Shown: positions 34,901 to 46,886, numbered from the stretch's first letter. The stretch: 64,000 nucleotides of DNA from Naematelia aurantialba (GCA_021527695.1 JAKFAO010000007.1:496001-560000), one strand, 5' to 3'. Translations and numbers: made by a program. The notes: a model not told the origin generated them from the sequence alone.

Positions 34901-37634
34901 ATGGCGAAGCGTGGCGCTGACAATCAACTGACTAAGGATGACCGAAGTGAAGACGAGGAAGAGGTACGATCTCACTTGGTAGGCATGAAAGAGTTGACCA
35001 ACTCCTGACAGGAGGGGGTGCGCGATACTCCCTTGGCGCCTAAAGAGGGCAGACAGTGAGCTCAGGTCTCTGGTATCGCTTCGTGATGCTGATATAATGC
35101 AGAATACGAGGTCTACCAAAACGACGAACGCAAGCAGCTGCCACACCTGCCGGTGAATCTATAGTGAGTCGGAGAATCAGCACCGCATCAGTATAGCCGA
35201 TAGCTGAACCTCACAGGCTCCAAGTGCTTCAGGTTCTGCTCTGCCTGCATCGAATCCATTCGCAGCTTCAGGATTCTCCTTCGGATCCACTGCGGCAAAA
35301 GCGCCTACTTTTGGCGCAACTACATCTTCCGACGATTCCTCCAAACCACCGTCATCCGGGCCGATCTTCTCCTTCGGCCCTTCTGCATCTGCTGTGCCAG
35401 CTCCCAGCACTTCAACTCCCGCGGCATCACCATTTTCTGGGTTCTCTTTCACCTCTCCATCGACCACTTCCTCAACTGCCGCGAAATCTACTCCTTCCTT
35501 CGGCTTCGGCGCAAAGCCTGCCACCCTGGCTTCTACGGCACCTGCCTCGGATGCAAGCGCATCGAAACCAGCACTTTCATTCTCATTCGGCACCCAGTCT
35601 ACTGCGCCGTCTGCAAATGGCGTAAAGGTACCCAGCTTTGGGTCGCAGTCCGCGACACCAACAAATCTAGCGTTCTCATTTGGCGCACCAGCATCCGACT
35701 CCTCCCTGTCGACAACACTATCTTCTGGAGCTAAAATCGGCGATGCGAGCGGATCTTCTGGCGCCAACAAAACTTCGTCGCTTTTCCCTACATCCGCTCC
35801 AGAAGCAGCTCCCCAGTCTGCTGCGGCGCCGGCAACATCAATAGCCGCAGCACCTCTCGCATCAGAATCGTCAGCGTCAACCAACGGCATGTCGGCCCAC
35901 GATCTCTCTCCTTCGCAGTCTGAGCTGCCACTCGAGGGCGAAGTCACTTACTACACCTCGGTACGGGGCCTGAATACATCCCTCTTGTCTTTCTTGACTT
36001 CGACAGTAGAAAAGGACCAATTCGTCGACCTTTCTAGCGCCATAGCCAGTTTGCACACACAGTATCAGAAATATCTGGAGGAAGCAGCAGATAAAGCAGG
36101 ATGGCGGCCATCGGGCACTGCGTCAGCCCCCGAACCCGGTGCAAATGGCACAGTCAACGGATTCACTAGTGAATCGTCGGCGTCTCAACCGCCAGCTCCC
36201 CCAGCCGTACCGACGAGCGTCTTCACTCCCTTCTTGCCGACTCCGGCTTCAGCGAAGAGTGAAACCTCACCTCCTGCAGGAGCTGGGTTCGTCCCCAAGG
36301 CGGCGCCGGCCAAGGCGTCGTCCTCTTCGCCTTTCCAATTCGGGGGAGCTCCCAAGCCAACGACGGCGCCAAAACCATCCGCTGAAGTCACCAAACTAGT
36401 AGAAGCGGCAATAGCGGATACGCCAGGAGATGAACAGACCGCCGAGCCGGCGACCGGCTCTTCAGAACCAAGCAAGCTTCAGGATGGTGCAACGACTCGC
36501 ACAACTACCTCCTCGCCCCCTGCCAAGACTGGCTCGCTATTCTCTTTTGCTCCGTCAAGACCACTACACCCTGCGACGGCAGAAAGCGAGACGTTTTCAC
36601 CTTCCACCAATATCGAAACTGCAAGTTCCACGTCTACACCAGCGAAACTGGGCAAATTCGGTCCTGGTGGTAGCCAACCGCAATTGACATTTGGAGGAGC
36701 AAAGACATCGCCTATAGCTTCTACATCACCTACGACGCAGAAGGCTGTTGGTTTCGGGTTTGGTGCTTCTGCTCCCGCTGCTTCTGCTGCGGCGTCGTCC
36801 TTTGGGTTTGGCAGCAGCGGTTCTTCGGGATTCTCATTTGGTGCGAAACCGGCTACTGAGAGTACTCCCACATCCAACCCGTTCAGCTTTGGCGCGAAAC
36901 CTCCATCACAGCCGCCATCGGCAACTACTCCATCCTTCTCCTTTGACCCCAAGCCGCCTACCGGCTCCACTCCTTCATTCTCATTCGGGGCGACATCAAC
37001 TGCTAGTAAACCTCTATTCTCTCTCGGATCGGACCCAGACAAGCCGCCACCGACCAGCGCCTCGGCTGCCGCATTTGCATCTTCCACGCCACCTTTGTCT
37101 TTCGGTACCTCGACAGCACCGTCGACAGCACTACCATCGGCCGATGGCAGCGCGGAAGCCACTCCTGAACCTTCGTCACCTAGTAAGAACTTGGCGGAAC
37201 TAGGCGGGGCAGGCGAAGAGAACGAGGAAACTGTCATTGAAGTACGAGGCAAGCTGTATCACTTTGAGGAAGGCGCGAACAAGTTGGACGGGCTGGGATT
37301 GTTGAAAGTCAAACGAGCCAACACAGAAGGAGCCAGTGGAGATCGCAAGCGGAGATTGTTGATGCGTGCGGATGGCAGTGGCAATATCATCCTGGTGAGT
37401 CTTGAGAGACCTGCCTGCTACACCAAGCGACACCCACATCAGGGCTGACACGACGCACAGAACATGTCACTGTCGAAGCATTTTGAGCCGACAACGGACA
37501 ATGCATGGGTCAAATTCCTGGGTTTTGACGCCAAGGGGACTGGGCGGCCGTATTCGCTCCGAGTCAAGACCGCTCAAGCGGCGACGGAGCTGGTCGAGGC
37601 TATGAAGAAGGAGGTTGCCGATATCAAAGAGTAG
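34901..37634 (+). CDS. NUP2: FG-nucleoporin with Ran-binding domain (Nup2/Nup50-like)
   Basis: Five exons (34901-34963, 35012-35055, 35103-35163, 35217-37394, 37461-37634) give 839 residues. Nup2 is a mobile nuclear-basket nucleoporin that binds importin alpha and Ran-GTP. The N-terminus has the family motif MAKRGADNQL, an acidic patch, and RQIRGLPKRR, which matches the conserved RKIRG(L/M) importin-alpha site. The middle contains many FSFG, FGFG and SFG motifs separated by Ala/Ser/Pro/Thr spacers. A small folded segment (EVTYYTSVRGLNTSLLSFL) interrupts it near residue 250. The last 130 residues form a Ran-binding domain: VIEVRGKLYHFEE, DRKRRLLMRADGSGNIILN and the terminal VAD. The donor at 35164 was chosen because only it keeps the frame open into the FG region. 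Confidence 0.93.
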
Positions 37635-37780
37635 ACCGTAGGACGGAGATCGAGGAGTGAACGATACTGCAGGCGATCAGGAAGCTACCCATACCGCATG
37701 CGGATCGAGATATGCTGGATGTTGTGCATGTCCATCTATGGATCAAGCTATTATACAAGTCATATGGAGTGATGAACGTT

Positions 37781-39132
37781 TCATGCTAGCTTGCATACGT
37801 TGCTTGGAGCAAGTCCCAGGTCAGCCAGGATACCTGTCAATGGGCCTTGTCCTAGGTTTGGCGCTATTTGTCCGGCCACCGGACCGAGCAGGCTAGATAT
37901 CGTCAACGAGCGTCCGCCAAGAGCAGTCAACGAGAGTCCACCAAGAGCAGGGGTGAGTCTTCCGACGCCGACGCAAAGGCGTACTTACTGTGGAGGCAAG
38001 CAGACGAAGACCATGGTCTTGTCGGTGGGTACGCCTTGAAGCGCCGTCTCTACGGCGCTCTTCGAGACTGGTCCGGATGGAATCCTGTCAACGACGAGTT
38101 GGTTGCCGTATCGCTGTTGTAGGCGCGGTAAGAGCCCCGAAGTCACGGCCCAATCCTGCCGATCGGGTTTCGGCGAGGCATGCAGGAGGTGTAGTTTTGT
38201 TGTTGGAGGGAGAGCGGGGAGCTTGTCGAGAAGCTGCAGGAAAGGGGCGATGCCTGTTCCGGTTGAGATCTGGTAAAGACAGTGTGAGCGTGTTGCTAGA
38301 ACACCAGGAAGGAAGGAGGGAGGAAGGAGGGAGGAAAGAAGGGAGGAGAGAAGGGAGGAGAGAAGGGAGGGAGGAGATAAGGGAGGAGAGAAGGGACGTA
38401 AGGACGTACCATGACAATCTTGTCGTACTTGCTTGGCTGTAGCGTGAAGGTGACGACGGGACCTCTGATCCCGATGTGGTCTCCTGCTTTCAGGCCATGT
38501 ATGTGACTGACGATTACAAAGTATGAATCAGCCCGGCGGTGAGTCTCAAACAGCGGGTATTGCGAGAGAAAGAATACGAGAGAGGGAAGAGCTCACCGAC
38601 CGACTTCCCCGCCTTCGACCTTCTTAACCACGATCTTTGCTACCCCGTCTCTCGCAACATTGTTGACAGGCGTATACGGCCGCTCGATCATGAGATCTGG
38701 GTTCTTCACATACATGTGCTGTATGACAATCTCGCCGTCCTCTGGTCGGCTCCTGTCGTGCCGAACCGCATCGGCGCCAAACAACGCCCTCGACCCGGGC
38801 GGGATAGGCAGCCCCAGCAGCGCATGTTGTGGCGTCAGTCGCTCTGTCGAGTAGACAGTTAAATCACAGTAGGCCTGGGGCTGGAGGGACGGATGCCGAG
38901 GAACCAGTGCTATGTACAGTGGGAGAGCGAGGAGTGAAACACCTCCGACAGCTATGACCACGGACAAGGCGCGGAGAGGGCGAGGGGGCCGACGTCCGGG
39001 CTGGGCAGACGCTCTAGCTGTCGAGGCAAAGCGGATTTCGAGTCGGGCTTCATCGGACGTGCGCTTGGATAGAGCGCAGAGTGTACTACCGCGCGACAGA
39101 CACCGTATCGTCGCTCTCGAAGCAGACTGCAT
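37781..39132 (-). CDS. NADH-cytochrome b5 reductase-like flavoprotein, probably mitochondrial
   Basis: Four exons (39132-38597, 38506-38410, 38269-37989, 37892-37781) give 341 residues. The N-terminus is Arg/Ser rich and is followed by a hydrophobic segment (LSVVIAVGGVSLLALPLYIAL), as in membrane-anchored mitochondrial reductases. The FAD-binding motif is ERPYTPVN; GDHIGIRGP and the NADH-binding ISTGTGIAPFLQLLDKL follow. The chain ends with QGPLTGILADLGLAPSNVCKLA, which corresponds to the usual ELGGxLxELGY end. The nicotinamide-site CGPP motif is replaced by CLPP. It is in the ferredoxin-reductase-like family; its electron acceptor is unknown and it need not be the main cytochrome b5 reductase. 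It shares a 165-bp divergent promoter with Cactin. Confidence 0.82.
38302..38398 (+). repeat. GGAGGGAAGGA-type purine array in an intron
   Basis: Imperfect GGGAGGAAGGAGG and GGGAGGAGAGAA units fill the intron 38270-38409 of the reductase-like gene. In the transcribed strand this is a long pyrimidine tract. Confidence 0.85.
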
Positions 39133-39297
39133 GGCCTGCTGGGTAACACCACACCAACAACCACTCTCTACAGGACCTGCTTTGGACTTTTTTCTGGACA
39201 GGTACCAACTGCGCCACGTGTTTCGCCGCCACCACTGTTCCATTCCTTTCGAAATCCATATTGCAAGCTATTTCTCTCCTTGTCGTCCACCACCGTC

Positions 39298-41926
39298 ATG
39301 CCTCGCTCACCTTCGCCCGGAACCCGACGTGAGAGGGGACCAGAACGTACTCGAGATGCCGAGTATGACTCGGATCGACATGCGTCGAGCTCGAAGCGCG
39401 AGAGGGAGAAGGAGAGGTATAGGAACAATGGCCGTGATCGTGATGGTGATGACCGGGAGAGGAAGACGCACCGCGATAGAAGCAGAGATGGTAGGAGAGA
39501 CAAGGATGAAGACGAAAACCGCAGGGAATCCAAGAGAGACAGGAGTCGAAGTAGGGAACGCGACCGTTCTCACAAGAAAGACCGAAAGCGCAAAGAGTCA
39601 GCGAGTCCTGCTCGTACCTGTATATGCCAGCTGACGTGCTTAGGTCTCGAACACCTTCACCCTCTGCAAAGTCGCGCCGGAAAGAGGCAAAGCTTGCAGC
39701 GAAAGCTCAAGCTCGGCGCGAGACGGAACTCGAGCAGGCACGTGCCCTCGCCGAGGTGTCCATGTACTCTGCGACCGACAACCCGTTCCATGACGCCAAT
39801 CTCGGCGAGCAGTTTGTGTGGAACAAGAAGCGAGACAAAGAGAAGCGTGCAGGCCTGACGCTGGAGGAGATTGCACGTAAGGATGCGCTGCGGCGCATTG
39901 AGGCCAAGGAGGAACTTGAGCGCCTCAATAAACGTCGCGCGGATCGCGAGGTGGAAATGGCCCTGAGGGACGAGGAGGACCAAAAGATGAAGCGCGCCGC
40001 AGAGGACGCCGCCATGGCGGAATGGATTGCTAAAGAAGACGATTTCCAGCTAGAGCAGTCCAGACGGCGGGCAGGCATCAGGCTGCGGGAACAGAGAGCA
40101 AAGGCTATCGACTTCTTGGCGATCAATCTCAGATTTGCGGATGCCAAAGCGCTCGGGAGACACACGGCGGCTATTGGGGCTTTGGCAAATCCAAGAAGGA
40201 GAGAGGTGGACAGGGAAGAGGAGGAAGAGGGCTGGGGTTGGGCTGACGCGGGCTTTGAGTTTGAGATTGACGAGCCATGGAGGATCTTTGAGGTGAGCCG
40301 AGAGTCGACGTACCCGCAGGAACAATGCTCATGTCGTAGAACTTGAATTTAGAGGACTGCATCGAGCTCGAGCAGGATATCAAAATGTACCTGTCCCTCG
40401 AAAAGTCGCCTATCAATATCGAGTTCTGGGAGGTGAGAATTCCGCGTGAGATGCAGTCATTTCAGCTGAAATCCGTAGGCAATGATGTTGGTTTGTCAAT
40501 ACAACCTTGAACAGCTCCGGGATCCTGAGCACGCCGAGGGAGGCCGATTGTTCAACAAGGATGTCGATGAAGCGGCCGGCAGCATTGTCTCTGGCCTGAG
40601 CCTACAGCGCCTGGACGAACTGGAAAACAAGACGAATGCAATGTTACGGAGTGGGCAGCCTGTGGACGGTGAATTCTGGGATCTGGTATTGAAGAAAATC
40701 AACGTCGAAAAGGCTATTGTATGTGTCGTGGTCCGTATTCCGAGCTTCAGCTGATCTTTAGGCTCGGCTCAACTCGATCCACGAAGTCGTACTGAAGAAT
40801 CGACTGGAGCAGTTCAAGCGCCGTCAGCGAGAAGATGCTGCCAAAGTGCAAGCTGAGCTGGGCGGAGTGTCTGCCAACGCCAAGCCGGCCGTGCAGGCGT
40901 ATGGCGGTGACATGCAGGCGGATGTGGGCGAGGAGGATGAAGCCGATGACGAGATGGACGAGGACGACTATGTGGAAGAGTATGATCCCGAAATGTCGCC
41001 GAAACCCGTGGATGTGCGCGTCCTCGCACTGGAAGAAAGACGACTGCCAATCATCAACGAAGAGGACGAGTGGAGCGATCTTGTCAGTCACTTTCCCCTG
41101 TCATTGGACACGACGCGTTTGCGCAAGCTGACCGTGTTGTGCAGTTCAAAGTCCGACGCCAGATCACCGAGACCAACTATGTACCTCGCCATGCCAACCT
41201 TCCTCGTTCCGCCCCAACGACCAACATCTCGGTCTCACGTCCGTCGGCAGCCGACTTGGAGGCTGAGCGATACTACCGTGCTGAGGCTGAACGAGAGAAG
41301 AAGGAACTCGGGTCGGACGAATCGGAAGAAGAGTTCGGCGATCTGGATGAGGGACTGGCCGTGCCGTCCAACTACGACTGGACAGATCGGTACCGACCGA
41401 GGAAGCCAAGATTCTTCAATCGTGTGCACACGGGTTTCGAGTGGAGCAAGTATAACCAAACGCACTACGATACCGACAATCCCCCGCCAAAGGTCGTCCA
41501 GGGCTACAAGTTTAACATCTTCTACCCGGATCTCATGTACGTAGCGTGCTTACATGGTCACTTTCCTGCCTTGTCTTCTTTCAGTTTCTGAATAACTCGA
41601 ACGCGTGGGGCTGTGACACTGATGACTGGTGCAGCGACAAATCGAAAGCGCCGACGTACTATATCAAACGTATCCCAGACGACAACGAGACGCAGATGAT
41701 CGTCTTTACCGCCGGCCCGCCGTATGAGGACATTGCATTTCGCATCGTCCGCCGGCCATGGGAGTACTCGCACCGAAAGGGATTTAGGAGCATGTTTGAT
41801 CGCGGTGTCTTGCAGTGTAAGTGCTGCGTCCCACGAGTCTGGGTGTCGAGGACCAAGGGGCAGATGGATGGTAATTGACGGGTGGCAGTGTACTTCAACT
41901 TTGGGCGAAGCTTCTACCGCAAGTGA
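39298..41926 (+). CDS. Cactin, spliceosome-associated protein
   Basis: Eight exons (39298-39596, 39644-40292, 40340-40432, 40479-40718, 40762-41082, 41145-41536, 41635-41816, 41889-41926) give 737 residues. Cactin proteins act in pre-mRNA splicing; in fission yeast the homologue (Cay1) also affects telomeres. An Arg/Ser/Asp/Glu-rich N-terminus comes first. A charged helical region (SMYSATDNPFHDANLGEQFVW) then leads to the middle domain (CIELEQDIKMYLSLEKSPINIEFW and MMLVCQYNLEQL). The C-terminal signature is complete: KPRFFNRVHTGFEWSKYNQTHYD, GYKFNIFYPDLI, PTYYIKRIPDDNETQMIVF, GPPYEDIAFRIVRRPWEYS and the terminal LYFNFGRSFYRK. The first intron uses a GTCAGC donor that was needed to keep the frame. 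Nothing in the gene looks broken. Confidence 0.95.
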
Positions 41927-42452
41927 GGCCATCGTAAGTGTACACATTGGGGTGGCGGCGTCGATTGTGGCTGCATGGTGGTGGTGGTGGTGGTTGTGAC
42001 CTGTCAGATCCGAGAGGGTAATGGTTGTGACTTGTCTGTGGCGAGACCGAGACGCAGAGCGATTGGGCAGATCAGACATAGAAATGTAGTGCAGAGATAG
42101 CGCAAGCATTGTCGGGGTCGGCGCATGTCAACAATGCTATCAAGATGCATACATGTTGTTTGATCGCGGGTATGGTCATGCGGGATATCTATAGTACACG
42201 ACTCGTGGGCCAAAGGCTAGATTATACTCCTGCTGACACGTTCTCGCTGCTCACGCGGCGGGTCGGCGACGTATACCGCCTTGCCAAGTAATGCCAGCTC
42301 GGATCCAACACTCGCTCGTATCGCACGGTGTACACCGCACGCCGCATGCCGCACGAGGCACACTTCGCGCTGTACGATGCAAGTCCACACTGCGCTGCGC
42401 GTCGCACTCTGTTCGCCGGCTGCAACGCACTTGTCGCGGCCGTTACGTGCAG
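41927..42452. other. Convergent intergenic region
   Basis: Between Cactin (+) and the single-pass membrane protein (-). A short GGT repeat lies near 41976-41996. An inverted GTACGGTGTACACCGCACG-like patch rich in GCAC/GTGC occurs at 42315-42365. No coding exon or RNA gene was recognised. Confidence 0.5.
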
Positions 42453-43255
42453 TCACGCCGGCACTCCCTCCCACTCATGGACAGCATGGGCGTTCGCGCC
42501 CCCGCGCTTGAACGCCCTGACCTCGTCTCTGAGCTCTTTGCGGCTCTTGTGGTCCGCCCGGCCCCGTGCTCCCCACCCCCCGACGCCGTGTCCGAATGGG
42601 TAGCCGGGAATGTGGCCGTGCGCGGGGTTGGCGAGGTGTACCGGTGCTGTACCGGGCTCGTCGGACCATGCGGCGATTTCGTAGACGTTGGCCCGCTGTT
42701 CCGTCGTAAGTAACGAAGTGAGGTGGCGTTGCCGGGAGAGGCGGCGGTGGTATCGGATCCACGAGGAGATCTGTGCGATGTCAGCTGGTCTGCATGTCTT
42801 CAACATCCACATTCACATCCACATCCACATCCACATCCACATCCACATCCACATCTACGTCCACGTCCACGTCCACATCCACATCCACGCCACGTCCATA
42901 ATCAGACCCGTCAACGCCCCATCTTTCGCAGTCCCATCTCTATCCATGTCGAAGTGGACGAAAGCATCCAAGTGGACGAAAGCATCAAAGTGGACGATAG
43001 GTCCCCCAAGCTACAACCCAATAAAGCACCGCGACGCACCTTGAAGAACAGCACCATCGCAGCGAGGACAAGCACAATCACGCCCGCCGCAACGGTGACT
43101 TTGACAATATCCGACGTGGCATACGAGTACGGCGTGATGGACGATTCCGATGCGGACGCGGCGGCCGAACCTGACGCTTTGGTGCTGCTGGATGGGGAGC
43201 GGGTAGGCGAGGGGGAGGCGCTTTCCCGCGAGGCGGCGACAGAGAGGGATGGCAT
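42453..43255 (-). CDS. Small single-pass membrane protein, unknown function
   Basis: Two exons (43255-43040 and 42770-42453) give 177 residues. The first 48 residues are Ser/Ala/Thr rich with no signal peptide. They are followed by one clear transmembrane segment (VKVTVAAGVIVLVLAAMVLFF) and a basic stop-transfer stretch (KISSWIRYHRRLSRQRHL), so the long C-terminal part should be cytosolic. That tail contains a Gly/His/Pro patch (GHIPGYPFGHGVGG) and a charged end. The layout resembles small plasma-membrane or endosomal type III proteins, but I do not recognise a family. The intron (42771-43039) is long for this locus because it contains a hexanucleotide array. It is divergent from the complex I subunit gene. 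Confidence 0.65.
42806..42893 (+). repeat. CACATC hexanucleotide array in an intron
   Basis: About fourteen CACATC/CACGTC units lie in the single intron of the membrane-protein gene. Confidence 0.92.
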
Positions 43256-43550
43256 CGTGCGTCTGCGTCCTACGTCCTGATTCTGATTACAGAGTCCCAA
43301 GTCTCGCGTCCCGAGTCCTGATTCCCGAGTCCCAAGTCCCCTGTCCCGCGTAGTGATATTGCCCAGGACGAGGCGGAGCCTACATCTGGGCGGATGTAGT
43401 GCGCAAACGTCAAACTCGTACAGCGAGTCTCAGTCTCAACAAGCAACCTATAGGCTGGCGTTTCGAAAGCTTATTCGATCCCCGTCTCTGTCTCGGGTGA
43501 AGACGTCGTTAACCGCCCTTGTCGCTCTTCGACTCTGTCTCTCCAGCGAT

Positions 43551-44446
43551 ATGCTCAGACAACAACCTGCTTCGCTCCTCCGCGGGCCCCTCGCCGCTCG
43601 GTCGAATGGCAGGCGGTATGCGAGTCACGGGCCGATGCTGCACCAGCCGTCGGGATACCTTTTTGCTGAAAAGGTGAGTCTGCTGCTCCGACTCCGACTC
43701 TGCCGCGCCTGTCTTGCAGCTTCTCTCACCGCCCCATCTCTGCGTGTGGCTTCGTCGATTTGTCGAAGTAGACAAGGACGTAACGGAAGCCGGAGGACGA
43801 CGTGGAGATGGGAGAGTCTGCTGCTGCTGTTTTCATCTTCGGTCTCAGGTGTGGTGTGTGCTGGAGCTGATTTTGACAGCCACCCGCCAAGGGCCAAAAA
43901 CGGAGGAAGGAGTCGTGGGAGTGAGTGGTCGTTGTATCCCCATCCCACCTTATTCCATCTCACCTCGGTCGAGGCAAGGACCACAACTAACGCATAAAAG
44001 GAACATCTGGTACATTGGTTTCTTCGGGACCCTCGCATTCGGTTTCGTAGGGTACATGTACAAGCCTGATTCGAGGTGGGTGCTTCCCGATGAGCCGAGC
44101 GATGCAGCTGACCGGTCTCCTACCCCTTTCCCGCAACGTCCTATTCGCACCTATGTCCTTTTCGTACCTCACATCCTTTTTGTAACGTCGCACTGCCGCC
44201 TCCTTGACTCGGTCGACACTCCATTCACCCCCCCAACCCACAATGGCCTTACTCGATGCGCTTTCCTGCGTGTTTCTGTTGCCCTGGACGTCCCTGGTGC
44301 TCGACGTGTCTGTTTAACCGTGTGATCCCTTCAGCATCCAATCGTGGGCGCTCGAAGAGGCTAAGCGGCGCATGGAGGCCCGCGGCGATTTGCCAAAGTA
44401 CGTGCCGTCGGGATACGATGTTGTGCGGCCGTACTCGCGGGATTAG
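43551..44446 (+). CDS. Mitochondrial complex I subunit ESSS/NDUFB11-like
   Basis: Four exons (43551-43673, 43880-43920, 44001-44075, 44335-44446) give 116 residues, normal for this accessory subunit of NADH:ubiquinone oxidoreductase in the inner membrane. The N-terminus (MLRQQPASLLRGPLAARSNGRRYASHGP) is an import signal. GYLFAEKPPAKGQKRRKESWE is followed by a transmembrane segment (WYIGFFGTLAFGFVGYMY) and the hallmark KPDSSIQSWALEEAKRRM. The 41-nt second exon was found from the conserved KPP and WE residues and joins in phase. The chain ends SGYDVVRPYSRD. Presence of this gene means the organism has canonical complex I. Confidence 0.88.
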
Positions 44447-44858
44447 GATGCGGGTTGGGGATGCGAGGATGTGAGGGTATGAGGGTGTGGGTGTGAGGGA
44501 AGCGGGCATGCGGGCATGCGAGGGTGAGGGTGTGAGGGTGAGGGTGTGAGGATATGAGGGTGGAGGATGCTCGTGGTGCGAGATGTGGATTCGCGCAAGT
44601 CATTCGAAAGACCATACTGTAGTTGTTGCGCTGCGGGGATCCATGCATCTCTTTCCATAGCCATCTGATGGTGACAACACTCGCTCCAGAGTGTGCCGCG
44701 CTACGACATGCCTTTCAAAATCACTCACCAAACCCGTTGCCGTACCTCCACATGCTCGGTCCAGTTCGTAGACCGTCCATTTTACATTTTGCATTCTGCA
44801 CTCGCCATCATCTGCTGGAAAGTGTCTCCCTACTGTCGCTCTTGCTGGCATTTGGACA
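44447..44858. other. Intergenic region with a GTGAGG-rich tract
   Basis: Bases 44452-44572 consist of imperfect GAGGGTGTGAGGGTGAGG units on the plus strand. The remainder should carry the promoter of the SURP-domain gene. No coding exon was recognised. Confidence 0.6.
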
Positions 44859-46886
44859 ATGCCTGGGGGTTCGATTGCACGTCCCCATCCGAATGCAAAT
44901 CCAACTCCCTATCCAAATCCAAATCGCCAACGCCATGGCCCGCGTCGAGAGCACCAAAACCAGCATGGTCCCGCGCGAAATTCGTCGTCGTTGTCGTCGG
45001 CCATCCCGCAGGCCGCATACATAGCAGCGTACGAAGCGCAACTCGTATACGACCGACCTGAGCTCGCGCGCGAGCTCGGTGGTGTCCCCGGCCGCGCTTC
45101 TGGATCAGCTTCAGCATTTGCATCAGCATCTGCATCAGCTGCAGCATCTGCGGCTGGGGGTGGCTCGAGTATCCGCCGCGGCACGCTGGGGCTGGTGCGG
45201 TGGTCCGGGCGTGTCGAGCGCGATGATCTCGGCGATGACGATCGGTTTACACTTGGGGCGCGGGAAGGTCTGGGGGGCGGAAATGAAGGGAGGAAGGGAG
45301 AGAAAAGAGGGGCAAGGGAGGAAGGCGAGGGAGAGGAAGGAGCAGAGGACGAGGTTTGGCTGGACCGGTAGGTGTGCTCTCTTCAGCGGAGAATGAAGCG
45401 ACGGCCAGTGGATACTGAACAGCCTTGGGAGGTCTGGAGTGTTCGAGGAGAACACGGTGTTCGAGGGGACCAGGAAATCGAGCGCATGGCGTTCAAGGAG
45501 GGCACGCGTTCAAGGAGGGCATGGCGTCCAAGGAGGACATAAGTGGTGCATCTACAGAGGCGACCCCTAGAGTCTTCTAGTTCCTCGAGTCTCTTGACCT
45601 CCGGGTCTAGCTCTTATCTCTGGAGTCTGACTGGAGAATTTCGGCTCGGAAGCAGCGCACTTCCAAATGTCCCTCTTCAGCTGCTCGAGGTTGACAAAGC
45701 TGATCTCTGGAAAGCTACGACGTTCTGCACCTGCTCGATACTATCCCTGGTACTCCCTCACAGCTTGTCCCTCCCCGAAACCTCCTCGCCCCTACGCCTC
45801 CTTCCCAGAGGCCGCCACCGCCGCCGCCGTCAGCTCCACCACCTTCAGCTCCACCACTGTCAGTTTCACCACTGCCTGCATCAGTAGAACCAGTACAAGC
45901 ACCAGAACGAGCACCGCCATCAGCACCGTTCTCGTCGGATTCCCACTCCCACTCCCACTCCCACTCCCGCTCACGTTCCCGTTCAAGCTCAAGCTCGCCG
46001 TCCAGCCCACGTCCGTCGAGCTCGTCGACCTCCTCAAGCTCAGGCTGGACTGAACTCCCTTCCGACCAAGAAGACACATTCTACATCTCCGACGATGAAG
46101 CGCTCGAGCGGATGCGGGGAGAGAAGCGCCGGGGCTGGGTTGATAAATTGCGTGCGGAGCGGGTGAGGCAGCGCGAGAGGGAGGAGAGAGAGGAGGGGGA
46201 GAGAGGGGAAGAGGCGGCTACTGCGAGGGCGGATGAGGAGGTAGGTCTTCTACTCTTTTGTCGATCCTCTCCAGTCCTGAGTCTAGTCCGGGTGCGGTAG
46301 ATATCGTGTGTTCTTGTCTCGCCTGGCTATTACAGAACCACTAATTCCTCAGCCCCCACCCCCCATCCTCACACTGATGCAACACACCGCCGGCTCGCTC
46401 CTCGCCTCGCCCAACCCCCGCATCCTTGAATTGCGAATCATGACGCACCACGCCGCCGACGAGCGATTTAGTTTCCTTCGTGGCCGATTCCCACTCGCCT
46501 GGGAACGGGTCAAGGCGGAGGCTAGGGCGGAGAAAGCACGCAAAGAAGAGCCGGAACGGAGGCTGAAGGAGCAGGGGGCTGTGGGGGGCCTTGTTGGGGC
46601 TTATGACAGTGACAGCGACAGTGACGACGGCCAGACCAGAGTGATTGCAAATGAGCCTGGCAATGGGAGGGAAACAGAGGATGGGACTGGAATTGAGGCT
46701 AGGGCAGCAACGGGGAAGGATGACGGACACCCAAGAACCAGTCCCCCGCCACTGCCGCTGCCGGATGAGACAGTGCCCACGGACGCCGCGGAAGAGAAGA
46801 AGCGGATGCGACGGCTCAAGGCGGAGGAGTGGAAACGCAAGCGTGCGCTGGCGGGCGGTATAGACGACCGCGCTGCAGCTGTATAG
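44859..46886 (+). CDS. SURP-domain protein, probable splicing regulator (SWAP-like)
   Basis: Three exons (44859-45367, 45715-46240, 46353-46886) give 522 residues. A low-complexity N-terminus contains AYEAQLVYDRPELAREL. Spanning the first junction is WLDRYDVLHLLDTIPGTP, which resembles the DRY motif found at the start of SWAP/CLASRP splicing regulators. A Pro-rich stretch, a Ser-His run from a CACTCC repeat, and a short RS-like run (SRSRSRSSSSS) follow. Then comes a charged coiled-coil segment (LERMRGEKRRGWVDKLRAER). Near residue 350, LMQHTAGSLLASPNPRILELRI with DERFSFLRGRFPLAWERVK has the spacing of a SURP module. The basic C-terminus (EEKKRMRRLKAEEWKRKRAL) could be a nuclear signal. The role in splicing is inferred from these modules. 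Confidence 0.68.

Noticed and set aside
35177..35947. Second long minus-strand frame opposite the NUP2 FG region
   Set aside because: Same cause as above: reverse complement of Ser/Ala/Pro-rich codons.
36479..37252. Long open frame on the minus strand across NUP2
   Set aside because: It is antisense to the FG-repeat exon, whose biased codons leave the opposite strand open; its Glu/Gly/Val composition shows no domain.
44452..44572. Possible internal telomeric sequence
   Set aside because: The units are GAGGGTGTGAGG-like and irregular, not TTAGGG-type repeats.
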